Source of the DNA: Rheinheimera tangshanensis
GTDB lineage: Bacteria > Pseudomonadota > Gammaproteobacteria > Enterobacterales > Alteromonadaceae
Assembly: GCF_014645135.1 (NCBI RefSeq)
Contig: NZ_BMLH01000003.1
Span: 62,001-126,000, forward strand
DNA length: 64,000 nucleotides
Direction of reading: 5' to 3'
A program made the translations under genes and the position numbers. The notes below the pieces were generated by a model. It searched no databases and was not told the origin of the DNA. It was given only the letters and a program-made list of their open reading frames with translations. The first letter of the stretch is position 1. Each line of letters begins with the position of its first letter. Shown in pieces: positions 62,301-64,000 of this stretch.

Positions 62301-62515
62301 ATGGTGTAAATATCACCCAGCAAATCAAAAGCAATGGTTTTGCCGTCCGGGCTGACACTGACATTCATCCAGGTGCCTTGTTGCACATCGATGTTGATGT
62401 CAGTGAATTTGCCTGCGGGTTTATCGACATTCCAGCTGGGTTTCTTATCATCGGCGGCAATGGCCAGAGTGGAGCATAAAGCCAGGGCTAACAGACTGTA
62501 GTTATAGTTTTTCAT
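59348..62515 (-). CDS. TolB-type beta-propeller / amidohydrolase fusion
   Basis: 1055 residues from the ATG at 62515 (GAGGT 9 nt before it). A signal peptide ends AIAA. The first about 640 residues carry many SPDGK blades of a WD40-like PD40 beta-propeller (about ten copies). The rest is a metal-dependent amidohydrolase: HAH in GLFDAHAHGAQG, bridging Lys in FSVKSYNQPR, His in TTLEHSLP and NIGAHGQ, and the terminal strand GKLADLIILDADPLKN. The two-domain form is found in periplasmic peptidase- or prolidase-like amidohydrolases of Alteromonas-type bacteria. Substrate unknown. Confidence 0.9.
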   Translation of the reverse strand: MKNYNYSLLALALCSTLAIAADDKKPSWNVDKPAGKFTDINIDVQQGTWMNVSVSPDGKTIAFDLLGDIYTMPISGGKAKALTSDIGWQMQPVFSPDGKYIAFTSDQGGGDNIWVMKADGSEQKAVTDETFRLLNSPAWSPDGEFIVARKHFTAGRSLGAGEVWQYHKSGGAGVMLTAKANDEKDLGEPAFSPDGKYIYFSQDDTPGKTFHYSKDSEQGIYVIKRFERETGKIDVLLQGAGGAIRPTPSSDGKYLAYIRRVDFQSTLFLYDLESGEHIQLDNQLDRDMQETWAIHGVYPTLSWTPDNKKLVYWAGGKINSLDIASKSKTQIPFSVERSKKIQQAVTFKQDLDKDQLDVKVLGNLHMSPDGKKAVYSALGHLYIKDLKSGSAKRLTSQNEHFEFYPQFSRDGSKLVYVSWHDTAQGRVKVLDLASNQSRDLTPEPGKYVEPTFSPDGRTVVYRKSGAGSLLDKKWSLNTGLYAVSVSGADKPKLISRNGYAPMFGKDSKRVFAQDYGASPTLLSIDLTTEQQRTLYTAKYGTEFKLSPDGKYLAFVDRFKVYVTPFAERGAVIDISGSDTQFPVKQLSVKAGTDISWTSDSSSLYWHLGPELYHHSIAGLFDVNSKVKVDAKNGSSIGFTVPMDKPQGQIAFVGGQVITMEGDTVLQDAVVLVEGNKIKAVGTKADVKVPAGAEVIDITGKTLLPGLFDAHAHGAQGVNQLIPQQNYANYASLALGVTSIHDPSNDTQEIFTASEMQKAGITVGPRIFSTGTILYGAYGAGYTSHIDSLDDAKFHLERLKKVGAFSVKSYNQPRRNQRQQVIEAARELEMLVVPEGGSLLQHNLSMVVDGHTTLEHSLPAAVLYDDVKQLWQQSNTAYTPTLIVAYGGIFGENYWYDKTDVWKHPRLSKYVPADELRPRSMRRPKAPDHHYNHISIAKMAKELSDLGVVTNIGAHGQRESLGAHWEIWMFAQGGMSPLEALRTATINPAKTFGMDHQLGSIKAGKLADLIILDADPLKNIMDSDKVKYSMVNGRLYDAESMNQIYPEKKQRAPWFF

Positions 62516-62700
62516 CGGTGGACCTCTTGTTGGTTGACCGTACGCTGCCATAAAGCCAACACAGGGTAAAGCCTTGCAGGCAAAACTGCGGTTAAAAGCC
62601 CAACATTTCAGACTGATTACAGGTTCAGTGGAGTAAAACTTTGGCCTGCATCAAAAAGTGGTTACACTGGAGTGAATTAGAATAAATAGCCGGAGCTGAA

Positions 62701-62952
62701 GTGGACTCTCCTTGTGTTGCCTGTTGCAGGCTAAATGAAGATAAAGTGTGTGTCGGTTGTTATCGCCATATGGATGAAATTGTCGACTGGCGGAAAAAAA
62801 CGCCAGAACAGTACCAACAAATTGCATTAAATATTCAAAAGCGTAAAACGCTCGCTCGCAGTCTGGGTGAAACAGTGCCTATGACCGAAGCGGAGTGGAG
62901 AGCGGCCAGAGCTCGTAACGCAGAAAAGTTAATGGCCGGAGGGGCAGTATGA
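62701..62952 (+). CDS. DUF1289-family protein
   Basis: 83 residues from a GTG with GGAG 6 nt before it. Four Cys in SPCVACCR and KVCVGCYR form the CxxC...CxxC pattern of DUF1289, a small predicted metal-binding domain. A basic helical tail follows. Overlaps the next gene by 4 bp (ATGA). Confidence 0.88.
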   Translation: MDSPCVACCRLNEDKVCVGCYRHMDEIVDWRKKTPEQYQQIALNIQKRKTLARSLGETVPMTEAEWRAARARNAEKLMAGGAV

Positions 62953-63515
62953 TGCTGGATCCAGTCTGGTTTGATATCAGCCCTTTATCCTGGCACGCCA
63001 TAGGTATTACCTTACTCACTGGCAGTATTGTGGGATTAGAGCGGCAGTTACGCGGTAAACCTGCAGGGATCCGGACTTCAATTCTGATTACTTTAGGTAC
63101 CTATTTATTCGTTGCTTTGTCCTTGCCTTTGGGCCATGCCGTGCTTGATGCCAATCGTGTTGTTGGTAACGTAGTGACAGATCCTAGCCGTATTATTGGT
63201 CAGGTGGTCACAGGTATTGGTTTTCTGGGCGCAGGTGTCATGCTAACCCGTGAAGGCATAGTGGTGGGGGTGACCTCTGCTGCTACTATTTGGGTGCTGG
63301 CCGCAATAGGGGTTGCCACAGGTTTGGGTCATTATCAGGTGGCGATTTGGTTGTCTGTGGTGGTGGTTGGTGTATTGACTGGGGTTGATATGCTGGAAAA
63401 TGCCAGCGCGGCTTTACGCCGGGGTGTGCACAGAACTACAAAAGACTGGATTACCCGAAAAGCTACAGATGGCAATGAAGTGTCGGAAACAGAACCTGGC
63501 CAAGGTAAACAATAA
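62949..63515 (+). CDS. MgtC/SapB-family inner-membrane protein
   Basis: 188 residues. Five TM helices and the family signature GSIVGLERQLRGKPAGIRTSILITLGT, followed by VTGIGFLGAGVMLTREGIVVGVTSAATIWVLAAIGVATGLG. MgtC proteins modulate ATP synthase or Mg2+ homeostasis; only the short N-terminal membrane domain is present here, without the ACT-like C-terminus. In operon with the DUF1289 gene and, 20 nt on, an antiporter gene. Confidence 0.9.
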   Translation: MMLDPVWFDISPLSWHAIGITLLTGSIVGLERQLRGKPAGIRTSILITLGTYLFVALSLPLGHAVLDANRVVGNVVTDPSRIIGQVVTGIGFLGAGVMLTREGIVVGVTSAATIWVLAAIGVATGLGHYQVAIWLSVVVVGVLTGVDMLENASAALRRGVHRTTKDWITRKATDGNEVSETEPGQGKQ

Positions 63516-63535
63516 AAGATAGAGACAGGATTGTT

Positions 63536-64000
63536 ATGTTATTAGAAGCCGTATGGATAGGTTTTGCTTTTAGTTTGGGTTTGTTGGTGCGCTTAATTGG
63601 TTTGCCGCCTCTGATTGGCTATCTGGCCGCTGGTTTTATGATCACAGCCTCGGCGACAGAGTTGGATTTGCCTAAAGAAGGCAATGCCATTATTGCTCAT
63701 GTCGCTCACTTAGGGGTGTTGCTGCTGCTATTCACTGTTGGGTTAAAATTAAATATCCGCAGTTTAGGCAAACCTGAAGTGCTGGGTGGTAGTTTGGCGC
63801 ATTTTGCCAGCTCAGCCTTGCTTTATACCCCTATCATCTATCTGACCTTTGAACCCGATTGGTATTACGCTGTGATGCTCTCGGCTGCTTTGGCATTTTC
63901 CAGTACAGTGCTGGCGGCCAAGGTACTGGAAGGTAAAAGAGAAATCAGAGCTTTCCATGGTCGTGTCGCTATTGGCATTCTGGTTATGCAGGATTTAATA
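63536..64000 (+). CDS. Cation/proton antiporter (CPA2/Kef-like), 3' end cut by window edge
   Basis: 155 codons seen from the ATG at 63536, open to the edge. Hydrophobic helices with LGLLVRLIGLPPLIGYLAAGF at the start, then HVAHLGVLLLLFTVGLKL and VMLSAALAFSSTVLAAKVLEGKRE, the pattern of Kef/CPA2 antiporter membrane domains. Any regulatory TrkA-N domain lies outside the window. Confidence 0.88.
   Translation, partial: MLLEAVWIGFAFSLGLLVRLIGLPPLIGYLAAGFMITASATELDLPKEGNAIIAHVAHLGVLLLLFTVGLKLNIRSLGKPEVLGGSLAHFASSALLYTPIIYLTFEPDWYYAVMLSAALAFSSTVLAAKVLEGKREIRAFHGRVAIGILVMQDLI

Overview
The window is a chromosomal segment of a gammaproteobacterium. The evidence is gene content and style: PntAB, RhlE, YegD, YgiQ, a glutathione-dependent formaldehyde pathway, FadL, RND pumps, moderate GC, and AAGGAG-type ribosome binding sites. 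The protein style resembles the Rheinheimera/Alteromonas group, but that placement is an inference. No rRNA, tRNA, CRISPR array or intact insertion sequence was seen. Most of the window is ordinary housekeeping and accessory metabolism. It carries 52 annotated protein genes, two of them cut by the window edges.

Layout. 1-8.1 kb: a cut DUF885 lipoprotein, an MFS carrier, an ABC-F ATPase, a small secreted protein, an rhlE/rluF-like RNA operon and the Hsp70-like yegD. 8-13.6 kb: a lipoprotein hydrolase, an ECF sigma/anti-sigma/DUF4097 operon and a DUF4397 lipoprotein. 13.7-22.9 kb: a FadL-type outer-membrane protein diverging from an RND operon with one adaptor and two permeases. 22.9-24.5 kb: a transferred-looking island with an orphan RHS tip and a membrane protein placed like an immunity gene. 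24.7-35 kb: serine hydrolase with a TrmB-type regulator, MDR oxidoreductase with LysR, PntAB, and a secreted hydrolase with AraC. 35-38.3 kb: two unrecognised soluble proteins either side of a Bcr-type MFS pump. 38.4-42.2 kb: a second ECF sigma module diverging from an amidohydrolase operon that ends in two tiny membrane proteins. 42.2-50.6 kb: an MBL-fold lipoprotein, an adaptor/ATPase/FtsX export operon, and a divergent NtrC-type response regulator with its kinase. 50.6-54.5 kb: LysR, frmA, fghA, and a Mn riboswitch upstream of a TMEM165/GDT1-type transporter. 54.6-64 kb: ygiQ, GNAT, two small membrane-anchored proteins, ygiD, a giant TolB-propeller amidohydrolase, DUF1289, MgtC and a cut cation/proton antiporter.

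The most interesting signals are regulatory circuits readable directly in the DNA. (1) Between the second ECF sigma gene and the divergent amidohydrolase operon, the same bipartite element (TGTAAC, 18 nt, GACTT) occurs once on each strand, facing each gene; this looks like the sigma factor's own promoter motif. (2) The export operon at 43.4-47.7 kb has a near-perfect sigma-54 promoter. A 9-bp-arm palindrome sits upstream of it at enhancer distance, next to the NtrC-type regulator, whose GAFTGA loop reads GAFTDA. The partner kinase has two membrane segments with almost no periplasmic loop. Together these resemble a Bce-like detoxification module rebuilt on sigma-54. (3) The RHS tip begins abruptly after an in-frame stop and continues into an AT-rich unique C-terminus followed with no gap by a multi-TM protein: a candidate orphan toxin/immunity pair. 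(4) A clear yybP-ykoY (Mn2+) riboswitch with its own promoter precedes the TMEM165-type gene.
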